The translations under genes and the position numbers were made by a program. From Flavobacterium panacagri (GTDB lineage: Bacteria > Bacteroidota > Bacteroidia > Flavobacteriales > Flavobacteriaceae), in NCBI RefSeq assembly GCF_030378165.1, contig NZ_CP119766.1:868001-932000 (forward strand): a stretch of 64,000 bases of DNA, read 5' to 3'. The number at the start of each line of letters is the position of its first letter. Position 1 is the first letter of the stretch. Shown here piece by piece: positions 18,503 to 28,500 of the stretch. The notes beneath the pieces are model-generated. The model was not told where the DNA came from and searched no databases. It saw nothing but the letters and a program-made list of their open reading frames with translations.

Positions 18503-21500
18503 TTAATCCATAATTATTTTTTTTGTCACAGTATGTCCATTATCCAAAGTTACTTTAACCAATAATACCTGTGGTCCAGACCTTAAATTATTAATAACCC
18601 ATTCTTTATTGTTAATTCCTTTTTTATTATACAATAATTTACCTCCAGAATCGTAAATGGAAGTTTCTTCAAGATTTTCAGTTTCCGAAAAGGATTGCAG
18701 TTTGATGTTTTTATCTTTTACTGAAACGGAAACACTTCCATCAAAAGTGGTAAATTCTTCATTCCCTAAAGTAACAGTAGGATCTGCATATCGAAGTACA
18801 AAACGTTTATTAAAAGATCCTATTCCAGTTGTAAAAGTATAACCTCCTGTGGTAAGATTGTGCAATTTCTTAGTTACATTATCTTGAAGATAGATTGCCT
18901 GATTACTTAAATTCCCATCGCTGTGATCTATAGCTATCGTAAATTCTCCTTCTAAAGCAGATCTATATCCTAATGGAATTGTATCGGATACCGTAAACGG
19001 AAGTGCCCTGCCTTGAATTACAAGTTTTTTGTTTTCATTTATACTGTAGAAATCTGCATATTGAAGTGCATCCAGACTTACAGCATCAAAATTATTATCC
19101 CAAAAATTTGTGGCTCCTGTAGCATATCCAATTAAAAGCTGCTTAAACACTCCTTGGGTATTGTATAAATTTAACCAAACACGATGTTTTTCTATCTCAG
19201 TAGTTTGACCCGATTTAAAAAACTGACTATTACGACCAGCAACCCGCATAGAATTAGTAAAAAGAGATTTATTATTTGTTCTTGCCCTAACTATAAACCC
19301 TTGTCCTGCTGCAATGTAACCATCCGGTACGCTTTGATTTCCAGGATTTGGTGCTGGAGTTCCTACCATGCCACCAACCGTAACACTACCAGACAAGTTA
19401 TAAATAGCATAATCATCATCACTATAATAAAGATAATGTTCTCCCGGAACACTTTGTTGAGGCAGTGTATTGTGTGTCCAGATATATATTGTTCCGTAAA
19501 TATTATCCGAATTGTCATGAATGAATTGATCCGCATAAATGGCTGATGGGTATGGATTGCCAAAAAGACTGTATCTCCCAGCAACAACATCCGGCCCCAA
19601 AATATCTCCATTATTAGGGACACCAACAAATTGACCCGGATATATCTGAGGTGTATTGATATCATAGACCTGTGGAGCTCGAATACTATAGCCTTTTCCT
19701 TTCATCATTTCCTCATTTCCGTTATAAATAATTACCCATGCACTTACTGGATCATATTTAAAAAATTTATCTCCTAATGTAGTTGGCGTTAAATCATAAA
19801 GTTTAAATGCCGGAACTCTAGTTACTGGAGATGACCAATGCGTAAGGTCATAGCGTCTTACAGGTTTTGTCTCTCTTTTATAAATAATATTTCCTTCGTT
19901 AACTGAGTTTAAAACCTGAACTAAACTTGAATTATTTTCAAACATAAAAACACCGTTGCCTAAAACTTTTACTTCATTTGTGACCGTAATTGTATTTGTG
20001 CCTTCAACAATTAAAGAACCTTCATTTTGTATTGTTAATCTATTGGCAAAGAAAGTTCCATTTGTACCCGAAATAATCGGGTTATTTACTACGTCTGGAA
20101 TATCAACACAATCCGAAGCTAAAGGAACTCCTTCTGGAGTCCAATTTGCTGGATTGCCCCAACTTGTATCGACATTCCCATTCCACACTTTAGCAATAAA
20201 TGAATTTATTGTAATTAATGTTGATGGAGATTCACAACCCGTTGTTGTGTTTTTCACTTTTACATTATAATTTCCCGAAGCAAGGCCTGTAAATATCCCT
20301 GAAGTATTAGTAAAATCAACTCCATCGATACTATAAGAATAACCTGTTCCTGTAGCTGGAGAAGTAACTGTTATTGTGCCTACATTATCCTGACAGGTAG
20401 GCTGCTGGGTAGCTGAAGCCGTCGGAGCAGCAGATACACCGTTTATTAATATTGTAAACGCATTTAAAACTGAAACACAGCCATTGGCATTTTTTACAGT
20501 CAAGTTTCCCACATAGGTTCCTGCAGCTGTTCCTGCCGGAATAGAAATACTGATTGGACTTGCTGGTAATGAAGCGTCTGTAACTGCGACAAAACTATTG
20601 GTCGGGCTTGCATTCCATGTTATGCTGTAAGTGGTCGGAGAGTTGGTTACTGCCGTATAATTTAAATTCGTTGTCTGGGCTGAAGCACTCGAACAGACTG
20701 CCCCAGCTGTTCCAAGTGTAATGGTCGGAAGCGGATTCACTGTAACAGTAAAAGTATTTACAGCCGACACGCAGCCGTTGGCATTGCGCACTGTTAAATT
20801 ACCCGTATACGTTCCCGCCGCCGTGTTTGCTGGAACAGAAATACTGATTGGACTTGATGGTAATGCGGCATTCGTAACTGCGGCAAAACTATTGGTAGGA
20901 CTTGCATTCCATGTTATGCTGTAAGTGGTCGGAGAATTGGTTACCGCCGTATAATTTAAATTGGTCGTCTGGGCTGAAGCACTCGAACAGACTGCCCCAG
21001 CTGTTCCAAGTGAAATCGTAGGAAGCGGATTCACTGTAACCGTAAAAGCATTTACTGCCGAAACACAGCCGTTGGCATTGCGCACTGTTAAATTACCAGT
21101 ATACGTTCCCGCCGCCGTACCTGCTGGAACAGAAATACTGATTGGACTTGATGGTAATGTGGCATTCGTAACCGCAGCAAAACTATTGGTAGGACTTGCA
21201 TTCCATGTTATGCTGTAAGTCGTCGGAGAATTGGTTACTGCCGTATAATTTAAATTCGTTGTCTGGGCTGAAGCACTCGAACAGACTGCCCCAGCCGTTC
21301 CAAGTGTAATGGTCGGAAGCGGATTCACTGTAACTGTAAAAGCATTTACTGCCGAAACGCAGCCGTTGGCATTTTTTACTGTCAAGTTACCCGTATAGGT
21401 TCCTGCTGCTGTTCCTGCCGGAACAGAAATACTGATTGGACTTGCCGGCAATGCGGTATCTGTAACCGCAGCAAAACTATTGGTAGGACTTGCATTCCAT

Positions 21501-24500
21501 GTTATGCTGTAAGTCGTCGGCGAATTGGTTACCGCCGTATAATTTAAATTCGTTGTCTGGGCTGAAGCACTCGAACAGACTGCCCCAGCTGTCCCAAGTG
21601 TAATGGTCGGAAGCGGATTCACTGTAACCGTAAAAGCATTTACTGCCGAAACGCAGCCGTTGGCATTGCGCACTGTTAAATTACCAGTATACGTTCCCGC
21701 CGCCGTACCTGCTGGAACAGAAATACTGATTGGACTTGCCGGTAATGTGGCATTCGTAACTGCGGCAAAACTATTGGTAGGGCTTGCATTCCATGTTATG
21801 CTGTAAGTCGTCGGAGAATTGGTTACCGCCGTATAATTTAAATTGGTCGTCTGGGCTGAAGCACTCAAACAGACTGCCCCAGCCGTTCCAAGTGTAATGG
21901 TCGGAAGCGGATTCACTGTAACGTTAAAAGTATTTACAGCCGACACGCAGCCGTTGGCATTACGCACTGTTAAATTTCCCGTATAGGTTCCTGCTGCCGT
22001 TCCTGGCGGAACAGAAATACTTATTGGACTTGCCGGCAATGCAGTATCTGTAACCGCAGCAAAACTATTGGTCGGGCTTGCATTCCATGTTATGCTGTAA
22101 GTGGTCGGAGAATTGGTTACTGCCGTATAATTTAAATTCGTTGTCTGGACTGAAGCACTCGAACAGACTGCCCCAGCCGTTCCAAGTGAAATCGTAGGAA
22201 GCGGATTCACTGTAACGGTAAAAGCATTTACTGCCGAAACACAGCCGTTGGCATTGCGCACTGTTAAATTACCAGTATACGTTCCCGCCGCCGTACCTGC
22301 TGGAACAGAAATACTGATTGGACTTGATGGTAATGTGGCATTCGTAACTGCGGCAAAACTATTGCTCGGGCTTGCATTCCATGTTATGCTGTAAGTGGTC
22401 GGCGAATTGGTTACCGCCGTATAATTTAAATTGGTCGCCTGGGCTGAAGCACTCAAACAGACTGCCCCAGCCGTTCCAAGTGTAATGGTCGGAAGCGGAT
22501 TCACTGTAACGGTAAAAGTATTTACAGCCGACACGCAGCCGTTGGCATTACGCACTGTTAAATTTCCCGTATAGGTTCCTGCTGCCGTTCCTGGCGGAAC
22601 AGAAATACTTATTGGACTTGCCGGCAATGCAGTATCTGTAACCGCAGCAAAACTATTGGTCGGGCTTGCATTCCATGTTATGCTGTAAGTGGTCGGAGAA
22701 TTGGTTACTGCCGTATAATTTAAATTCGTTGTCTGGACTGAAGCACTCGAACAGACTGCCCCAGCCGTTCCAAGTGAAATCGTAGGAAGCGGATTCACTG
22801 TAACGGTAAAAGCATTTACTGCCGAAACACAGCCGTTGGCATTGCGCACTGTTAAATTACCAGTATACGTTCCCGCCGCCGTACCTGCTGGAACAGAAAT
22901 ACTGATTGGACTTGATGGTAATGCGGCATTCGTAACTGCGGCAAAACTATTGCTCGGGCTTGCATTCCATGTTATGCTGTAAGTGGTCGGCGAATTGGTT
23001 ACCGCCGTATAATTTAAATTGGTCGCCTGGGCTGAAGCACTCAAACAGACTGCCCCAGCCGTTCCAAGTGTAATGGTCGGAAGCGGATTCACTGTAACGG
23101 TAAAAGTATTTACAGCCGACACGCAGCCGTTGGCATTACGCACTGTTAAATTTCCCGTATAGGTTCCTGCTGCCGTTCCAGCGGGAACGGCAATACTGAT
23201 TGGACTTGCTGGTAATGCTGTATTTGTAACTGCTGCAAAACTATTTGTAGGGCTTGCATTCCATGTTATGCTGTAAGTGGTCGGCGAATTGGTTACTGTT
23301 GTATAAGTTAAATTGCTTGTCTGGGCTGAAGCACTAGTACAGACTGCTCCCGCAGTTCCAAGTGAAATCGTAGGAAGCGGATTCACTGTTACAGTAGCTA
23401 CACTAGATTCTACACTATTGCATACACCGTTCTGCACTATAGCTTTAAATTGAGTTGTCTGGGTTAATGCTCCTGAAGTATAAGTAGTGAGCCCAGCTGT
23501 ACTTGCAATATCTGTCCAAGTAGAAAATGGACTAACAGAAGATTGCCATTTTACAACTGTCCCTGTTTGTCCAGATAATGTTAAAGCACCACTTGTAGCA
23601 CCACTACAAATAGCACTTCCACCCGCTAGTGTTCCTCCAACACTTGCCGCTACAACTGTTACATTAGCCGCAGCTGCCCCAGTGATTGGAGAGCTACAAG
23701 TACCCGATGTAATATTTTTTATTGTTATGGTACTTGTTCCTGGCGTGTTAAAACCAGAAGCTGTAAAATTTCCTGTTCCAGCTGTAGTAACCGTCATCGG
23801 AGCTGTTAAAGCTGTTCCTGTTGGATTAGTTCGATCATACGTTACAGTATAATTACCAACTGGCAATAGTGTCGGAGTTGATGATAATACCACTGCAGAG
23901 TAACCATCTGTTACACATGCATTACCTGGTGCTGTTCCAGAAATATTGTAAGTTGGACATGTATATGTTATTTTTATCTGTCCATTTCCGCCATTTCCGC
24001 CTTTATTATTACCAAGACCCAATAAAACAAGACCGCCGCCTCCGCCGCCGCCTGGTAAACCACCATTGCCACCATTTCCTGCTAAAGTTGCTCCATTACC
24101 ACCAGCTCCACCGCCAGTAACTATTGCACCTCCAGCATTACCTGATGCGGCATTACCATTTGACGCGGTACCTGCACTACCTCCTCCACCTCCTGAATAT
24201 AGCAAAGTAAGGACAAGGCTTCCATTGGCTCCATTTCCACCATTATGGGTAGAACCAGTACCACCTGTTCCACCAACGCCAACAGTTCCTCCAGTACCTC
24301 CGCTTGTTCCCCCCAAACCTCCATTTGCGGATAATGTCGCAAAAGTAGAAGCCGTTCCTGCGACACCATTTGCTGTAGTTCCTATTCCTCCTGAACCAAC
24401 CGTATAATTTAGGGTAGTATTTGGGGCTACGGTGAGTATAGATTTACTGTAACCACCTCCACCTCCTCCTGCTGCTGAACTACTAATATCATTTCCCCCT

Positions 24501-24655
24501 CCAGCTCCACCAGCTCCCCAGCATTCAGCCGTTATAGAGGTAAGTCCAGCCGCAACGACAAATGTACCTGGTCCAGTTGCTGAAAATGTAGTAGTGGTCT
24601 GAGACCATGAATAAATACTGATAAAAATGAAAATCAAAGGTAATTTTAGTCTCAT
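18503..24655 (-). CDS. Giant repeat surface protein: glycine-rich domain, ten 98-aa repeats, shared C-terminal module
   Basis: 2050 aa. Signal peptide MRLKLPLIFIFISIYSWSQ, then a very glycine-rich segment (about residues 50-230). Ig-like domains follow to 424. Ten tandem repeats of exactly 98 residues occupy 425-1404, each starting NPLPT(I/S)(T/S)LGTAGAVC and ending NGCVSxxNxF, with two Cys per unit. A SprB-like repeat (about 1418-1485) comes next. The last ~560 residues are the C-terminal module shared with four neighbours (RYDLTHWSSPV, GNPYPSAI, GQGFIV, HRVWLNL, GRALPF, then a terminal segment ending KVTLDNGHTVTKKIIMD). The terminus resembles the T9SS type C (ChiA-type) sorting signal. It is predicted to be displayed on the cell surface. 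An adhesive role is inference from the repeats and the SprB-like unit. Confidence 0.9.
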   Translation of the reverse strand: MRLKLPLIFIFISIYSWSQTTTTFSATGPGTFVVAAGLTSITAECWGAGGAGGGNDISSSAAGGGGGGYSKSILTVAPNTTLNYTVGSGGIGTTANGVAGTASTFATLSANGGLGGTSGGTGGTVGVGGTGGTGSTHNGGNGANGSLVLTLLYSGGGGGSAGTASNGNAASGNAGGAIVTGGGAGGNGATLAGNGGNGGLPGGGGGGGLVLLGLGNNKGGNGGNGQIKITYTCPTYNISGTAPGNACVTDGYSAVVLSSTPTLLPVGNYTVTYDRTNPTGTALTAPMTVTTAGTGNFTASGFNTPGTSTITIKNITSGTCSSPITGAAAANVTVVAASVGGTLAGGSAICSGATSGALTLSGQTGTVVKWQSSVSPFSTWTDIASTAGLTTYTSGALTQTTQFKAIVQNGVCNSVESSVATVTVNPLPTISLGTAGAVCTSASAQTSNLTYTTVTNSPTTYSITWNASPTNSFAAVTNTALPASPISIAVPAGTAAGTYTGNLTVRNANGCVSAVNTFTVTVNPLPTITLGTAGAVCLSASAQATNLNYTAVTNSPTTYSITWNASPSNSFAAVTNAALPSSPISISVPAGTAAGTYTGNLTVRNANGCVSAVNAFTVTVNPLPTISLGTAGAVCSSASVQTTNLNYTAVTNSPTTYSITWNASPTNSFAAVTDTALPASPISISVPPGTAAGTYTGNLTVRNANGCVSAVNTFTVTVNPLPTITLGTAGAVCLSASAQATNLNYTAVTNSPTTYSITWNASPSNSFAAVTNATLPSSPISISVPAGTAAGTYTGNLTVRNANGCVSAVNAFTVTVNPLPTISLGTAGAVCSSASVQTTNLNYTAVTNSPTTYSITWNASPTNSFAAVTDTALPASPISISVPPGTAAGTYTGNLTVRNANGCVSAVNTFNVTVNPLPTITLGTAGAVCLSASAQTTNLNYTAVTNSPTTYSITWNASPTNSFAAVTNATLPASPISISVPAGTAAGTYTGNLTVRNANGCVSAVNAFTVTVNPLPTITLGTAGAVCSSASAQTTNLNYTAVTNSPTTYSITWNASPTNSFAAVTDTALPASPISISVPAGTAAGTYTGNLTVKNANGCVSAVNAFTVTVNPLPTITLGTAGAVCSSASAQTTNLNYTAVTNSPTTYSITWNASPTNSFAAVTNATLPSSPISISVPAGTAAGTYTGNLTVRNANGCVSAVNAFTVTVNPLPTISLGTAGAVCSSASAQTTNLNYTAVTNSPTTYSITWNASPTNSFAAVTNAALPSSPISISVPANTAAGTYTGNLTVRNANGCVSAVNTFTVTVNPLPTITLGTAGAVCSSASAQTTNLNYTAVTNSPTTYSITWNASPTNSFVAVTDASLPASPISISIPAGTAAGTYVGNLTVKNANGCVSVLNAFTILINGVSAAPTASATQQPTCQDNVGTITVTSPATGTGYSYSIDGVDFTNTSGIFTGLASGNYNVKVKNTTTGCESPSTLITINSFIAKVWNGNVDTSWGNPANWTPEGVPLASDCVDIPDVVNNPIISGTNGTFFANRLTIQNEGSLIVEGTNTITVTNEVKVLGNGVFMFENNSSLVQVLNSVNEGNIIYKRETKPVRRYDLTHWSSPVTRVPAFKLYDLTPTTLGDKFFKYDPVSAWVIIYNGNEEMMKGKGYSIRAPQVYDINTPQIYPGQFVGVPNNGDILGPDVVAGRYSLFGNPYPSAIYADQFIHDNSDNIYGTIYIWTHNTLPQQSVPGEHYLYYSDDDYAIYNLSGSVTVGGMVGTPAPNPGNQSVPDGYIAAGQGFIVRARTNNKSLFTNSMRVAGRNSQFFKSGQTTEIEKHRVWLNLYNTQGVFKQLLIGYATGATNFWDNNFDAVSLDALQYADFYSINENKKLVIQGRALPFTVSDTIPLGYRSALEGEFTIAIDHSDGNLSNQAIYLQDNVTKKLHNLTTGGYTFTTGIGSFNKRFVLRYADPTVTLGNEEFTTFDGSVSVSVKDKNIKLQSFSETENLEETSIYDSGGKLLYNKKGINNKEWVINNLRSGPQVLLVKVTLDNGHTVTKKIIMD
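20444..23383 (-). repeat. Tandem array of ten 294-bp coding repeats
   Basis: Each unit starts at the Asn codon of NPLPT; unit starts on the minus strand are at 23383, 23089, 22795, 22501, 22207, 21913, 21619, 21325, 21031 and 20737, exactly 294 bp apart. Internal units are the most alike, while units 1 and 10 have diverged. Units 2+3 (22502-23089) and 4+5 (21914-22501) form a 588-bp higher-order duplication that differs at two bases in my alignment. Confidence 0.93.
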
Positions 24656-24787
24656 GATAGTAAGATTAAGATTAAAACAATAATTATTCTGTACGGTTTA
24701 TTGGAAAATGTCTTTTTCGGATTTGGAACTTCTAGATAAATTCCACTACGGATTTAAAACATAAATATCCTGCTGAATTTCTTTAGC

Positions 24788-25135
24788 TTATATTTTAGCC
24801 GATTTTAAAAAAGGAAAATTTTGTATTGAATTGAAATTCAAATGAGTATTTGTGCTTATACGAGAAGAATATAGATCCTTAACTAATAATTCAGATGCTG
24901 CGACTTCACTAGCTCTCAAGTCTTCTATAATGATTTTATACAGATCTGGCGGAAGAATTGATGATCTATTTGCAGTAAATGGATGCGGTAAATTGCATGC
25001 TTGTAGAACACCGCAAAAAATAAGTGAGATTAAGATCAAATTGTATATTAAATCTAAATTTGATCGCCTCTTATTGTGGGTTTGAAATTTCGTAAAACCT
25101 AAGAGATTCAATATAGTAAGCAAATCTTTTTTCAT
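24788..25135 (-). CDS. Small hypothetical lipoprotein-like protein
   Basis: 115 aa. A hydrophilic N-terminal stretch of about 28 residues precedes a hydrophobic segment ending LIFCGVLQAC, which looks like a lipobox, so the true start may be internal (non-ATG) near the hydrophobic segment. The rest (PPDLYKIIIEDLRASEVAASELL) is amphipathic with no known family. It lies between two giant surface-protein genes on the same strand. No clear promoter or terminator is seen. It may be real or a chance reading frame. Confidence 0.35.
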   Translation of the reverse strand: MKKDLLTILNLLGFTKFQTHNKRRSNLDLIYNLILISLIFCGVLQACNLPHPFTANRSSILPPDLYKIIIEDLRASEVAASELLVKDLYSSRISTNTHLNFNSIQNFPFLKSAKI

Positions 25136-25519
25136 ATTGTGGTATTTTATTAATTGAAAAAAATAAATTCAAACTCAAAAAAAGATTAATTGCAAAATAG
25201 GAAGGATTAAAAATTCGGCTGAAACATCAGAAAGAATTCCTTCTTATTGGGAATTAACTTATGGCACATAAAAAACATTAACTGAATCTGCTTATAAATT
25301 AATTATAGGGCTTATAAAAAACAAAGTGTTTAATCGAGTAATATTGCGTTTAGTCGATAATTTTAGACAACAAGGTACGATTTTATTTACACAGAAATTC
25401 ACAATGTAGTATTAAACATATAATTTTAACAGCCAAAACTCAAAAATTATAAAAAATAAGAAAAAACTGTTAATTTTTAAAAAACAAACACCCAAAAACC
25501 TGTAAATCAGTATTTTAAA
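25136..25519. other. Intergenic region with no gene seen
   Basis: A+T-rich with short homopolymer runs. It has a small imperfect inverted repeat near 25234-25255 (AATTCC / GGGAATT). I see no convincing ORF, RNA gene or standard promoter. Confidence 0.5.
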
Positions 25520-25520
25520 T

Positions 25521-25554
25521 AAAAAAAGCCTTTTTACAGGCAATGTAAAAGGCT
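25521..25554 (-). terminator. Terminator of the delta-60 repeat gene
   Basis: AGCCTTTTTACA (25527-25538) pairs with TGTAAAAGGCT (25544-25554) with one bulged T, followed on the minus strand by a seven-T run. Confidence 0.75.
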
Positions 25555-25579
25555 CTTTAAAAATGAAGAAGAAAATGAT

Positions 25580-28500
25580 TTAAAAAATCACTTTTTTTGA
25601 AGTGGCATCACCATTTTCATAAAATATTTTAAGTATCAAAACTTGATGAGTAGAAACTAAATTCGAAATAATTACTTTACTTGATTCAATTTTACTATTT
25701 CTATACAATTCATTTCCTGAAATATCATAAATATCAATTTCTTTAAGATTTCCATCCAAAGATTCAACAGTAATGACATGATTTTTTACTGCTACTAAAA
25801 CCCCCTCTGATTCTTTTAAATTTGCTGCAACTTCAAGTGTTTTATCGTTGTAAATTATAGAAAAACGTTGATTAAATGTTCCAGCATCCGATTCAAATTG
25901 ATAAGGAAACTGACTAAGATTATGAATTTTCCCCAGAGTTTTATCAGCCAAAAAAATATTCCTTCCATCAAAAAACTTGTCTTGATGATCAAGTTCTAAA
26001 TAATAAGTTCCCTTCAAATTAGTCTTATATCCTAAAATAATCGAATCACTTTGTCTAAATGGCAAAGCTCTTCCTTGAATACTAAGTTTTTTACTTTCAG
26101 CAATACTATAAAAATCTAATCCCTGATTTGAACTCAAAAGCTCTGCATCGTAATTTAAATCTAGACCATTTGAAGCTCCTTCTGCGTAACCTAATAGAAT
26201 TTGTCTAAATCCATTATCATTATTTTTAAAATTCAACCAAAAGCGTTGCTTTTCATCTTGCTCACTTTGTGTTTCTGAATTCTTGGCAGGTTTAAAAAAG
26301 GTGTTATTACTTCCAGAAATTCTCATACTATTGTTAAATTCCAAGGCTCCCACGACATTGCTTTTCACAAAAAATCCTTGTCCCGAAGCTATAGTACCGT
26401 CTGGAGCTTTATTGCTAACGCCAGAATTGAGAGCTGGTCTTGTACCAACGCCTCCCAGAAGATTATAAGCCGCAAAACCATCTTCTGTATATTCATTATT
26501 TTGAGGCGGCTGATTATGAGTCCAGAAATAAATTGCTCCTTTTGTTTTACCCGTATTAAACATTAAAAAGGCATCAGCGCTGATTGCAGAAGGATAAGGA
26601 TTTCCGACCAAATAGTAATTATTGGCTGTTTCAAAATCAACTTTGACTTTTCCATTATTAGGAACTCCTTTAAATATTCCTTCAAATATTACACGATCTG
26701 TAAGGGAATAATTTTGTGGCGCCCTAACGTTATAACCTTGCCCTGGAATCATCATCATTGTTCCGTTATAATTGACTGTCCAGCCAGAGAGCGGATTATA
26801 CCAATAGTATTTATCACCAAGAGTTTCGGGCGATAAATCAAATAATTTTTGTTTTTCTACGGGCGAAGACCAATAGGTAAGATCGTATCGCATTACTGGA
26901 TTAGTCTTTCTCTTCAAATGAATACTTCCAGTATTAATCATATCATCATCTGATTGATACAAACTTGCAGAATCTTCTAAAACCAAAGTTCCTAAACCGT
27001 TATATGCAAATTCAATTGCCAAAGTTTTATTCTCTGATAATACAACCGTTTTTCCTTCATCAATAGTACAACCACACATATTTGCTGTTATTAAATCTGA
27101 ATAATTATCTTTGAAATAAACATCTTTTTCGCGAGATGGAAAACCATTTGACCAAGCAGTCCCATCCCAACTTGTCGTATTCACACAGAGTTTTAAGCGG
27201 GCAATTCTATGCTTTGAAATATCGGAAACGGAATTAAAATTTCCTCCAATCAACAATTTATATTCATCTGTGAAGTTCATTGCATAAAGGGTATTGTTCA
27301 AATTCGCCTTGAAAGAATTGTCAAGACTCCCCGAAGGCAGTAATCGAATAAGCCTTGAAACTGCAGTGGTTTTATAAGTTCCTGAAAAAGTCCCTCCTAC
27401 AAGTATTCTTTCATCTGGCTGTACTAAAAAGCATCGAACATCTCCTTTACTAAAACCAGTTCCAGATTCGAAAGTAGTATCAAGACTTCCATCATTATTT
27501 AATCGAAGAATTCTCTTTTGTGGAATTCCATTGAAAACTAAAAAAGAACCCCCAACAATTATTTTTTGATCGGACTGTATAGCAACTGCATATACGTTTT
27601 TATCAAAGCCATTTTGAATATTAAAACTTCTATCAACACTTCCGTCAGTATTTAAGCGCACCAAACCTGCAAAATCCAAATCATTAAAGGTTTTAAAATG
27701 GCCTCCTACCAAAATTTTTCCATCTGGACATAGTGTAATTGTTTCGATAATTCCATTAGCTCCTGAACCAGTATTAAAAGCGGGATCTTTTGTTCCATCT
27801 GCAAGCAGCCTAATAATTCTTCCGGCATTTACTGTTGATCCATTAAATTTTGTAAAGTTTCCTGCGGCTATAATTTTTTGATCGGTTTGAATTGCCAATG
27901 CATAAACTTGTCCATTACAGCCATCACCAATATTAAAAGAAGCATCAATTTCTCCGTTTGAAGTAATTCTGATAATTCTATTATTAGTAATATCATTGTA
28001 CTTTGTAAAGTTTCCTCCTAAAACTATTCTCCCATCAGCTTGTAATACGGCAGTTTTTATCAGGTTATTGGCTCCTGATTTTTCAGAGTTAAAAGCCGTA
28101 TCACTAGAACCATTCTCTAAAAGGCAAGTAACCCTGAAAGCTATTGCCCCATTGAACTTTTTAAAACTGCCTCCAATCATTATCTTTTTATCAGCCAGAG
28201 GTAAAATACTAAAAACAGTATTATCAAATCCTATTCCTGAAGACAAATAAGCAATATCTCTTTCTCCATTACTGTCGATTTTAGCCAATCGGCCTTGATT
28301 TAATCCGTCAAAAACAGAAAAAGAGCCTCCCACAAACCAAGATCCTTCCTCATCAGATTCTAAACATAAAACAGAAGCTGAAGCGGGTCCTGAACCGATA
28401 TCAAAATCTGGTTTTATTGTTCCGTCTGCATTTAAAAAGACCAATCTATTTACCTCATTATTGTTATACAATCCTGTAAAAGATCCTCCAGCCATAATAT

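Noticed and set aside
20721..21806. Plus-strand reading frames of 67-85 aa repeated within the 294-bp array (e.g. 20721-20924, 20961-21218, 21603-21806)
   Set aside because: They are antisense shadows of the repeated coding unit; they recur only because the repeat recurs, and they lack starts or neighbours that make sense.
20444..23383. CRISPR-like regular spacing
   Set aside because: The units are 294 bp, fully coding and in frame, with no short direct repeat/spacer structure.
24066..24407. Proline-rich 113-aa plus-strand frame
   Set aside because: Antisense of the glycine-rich segment (GGN/GGT codons read backwards give Pro/Ala); no signal peptide or promoter.
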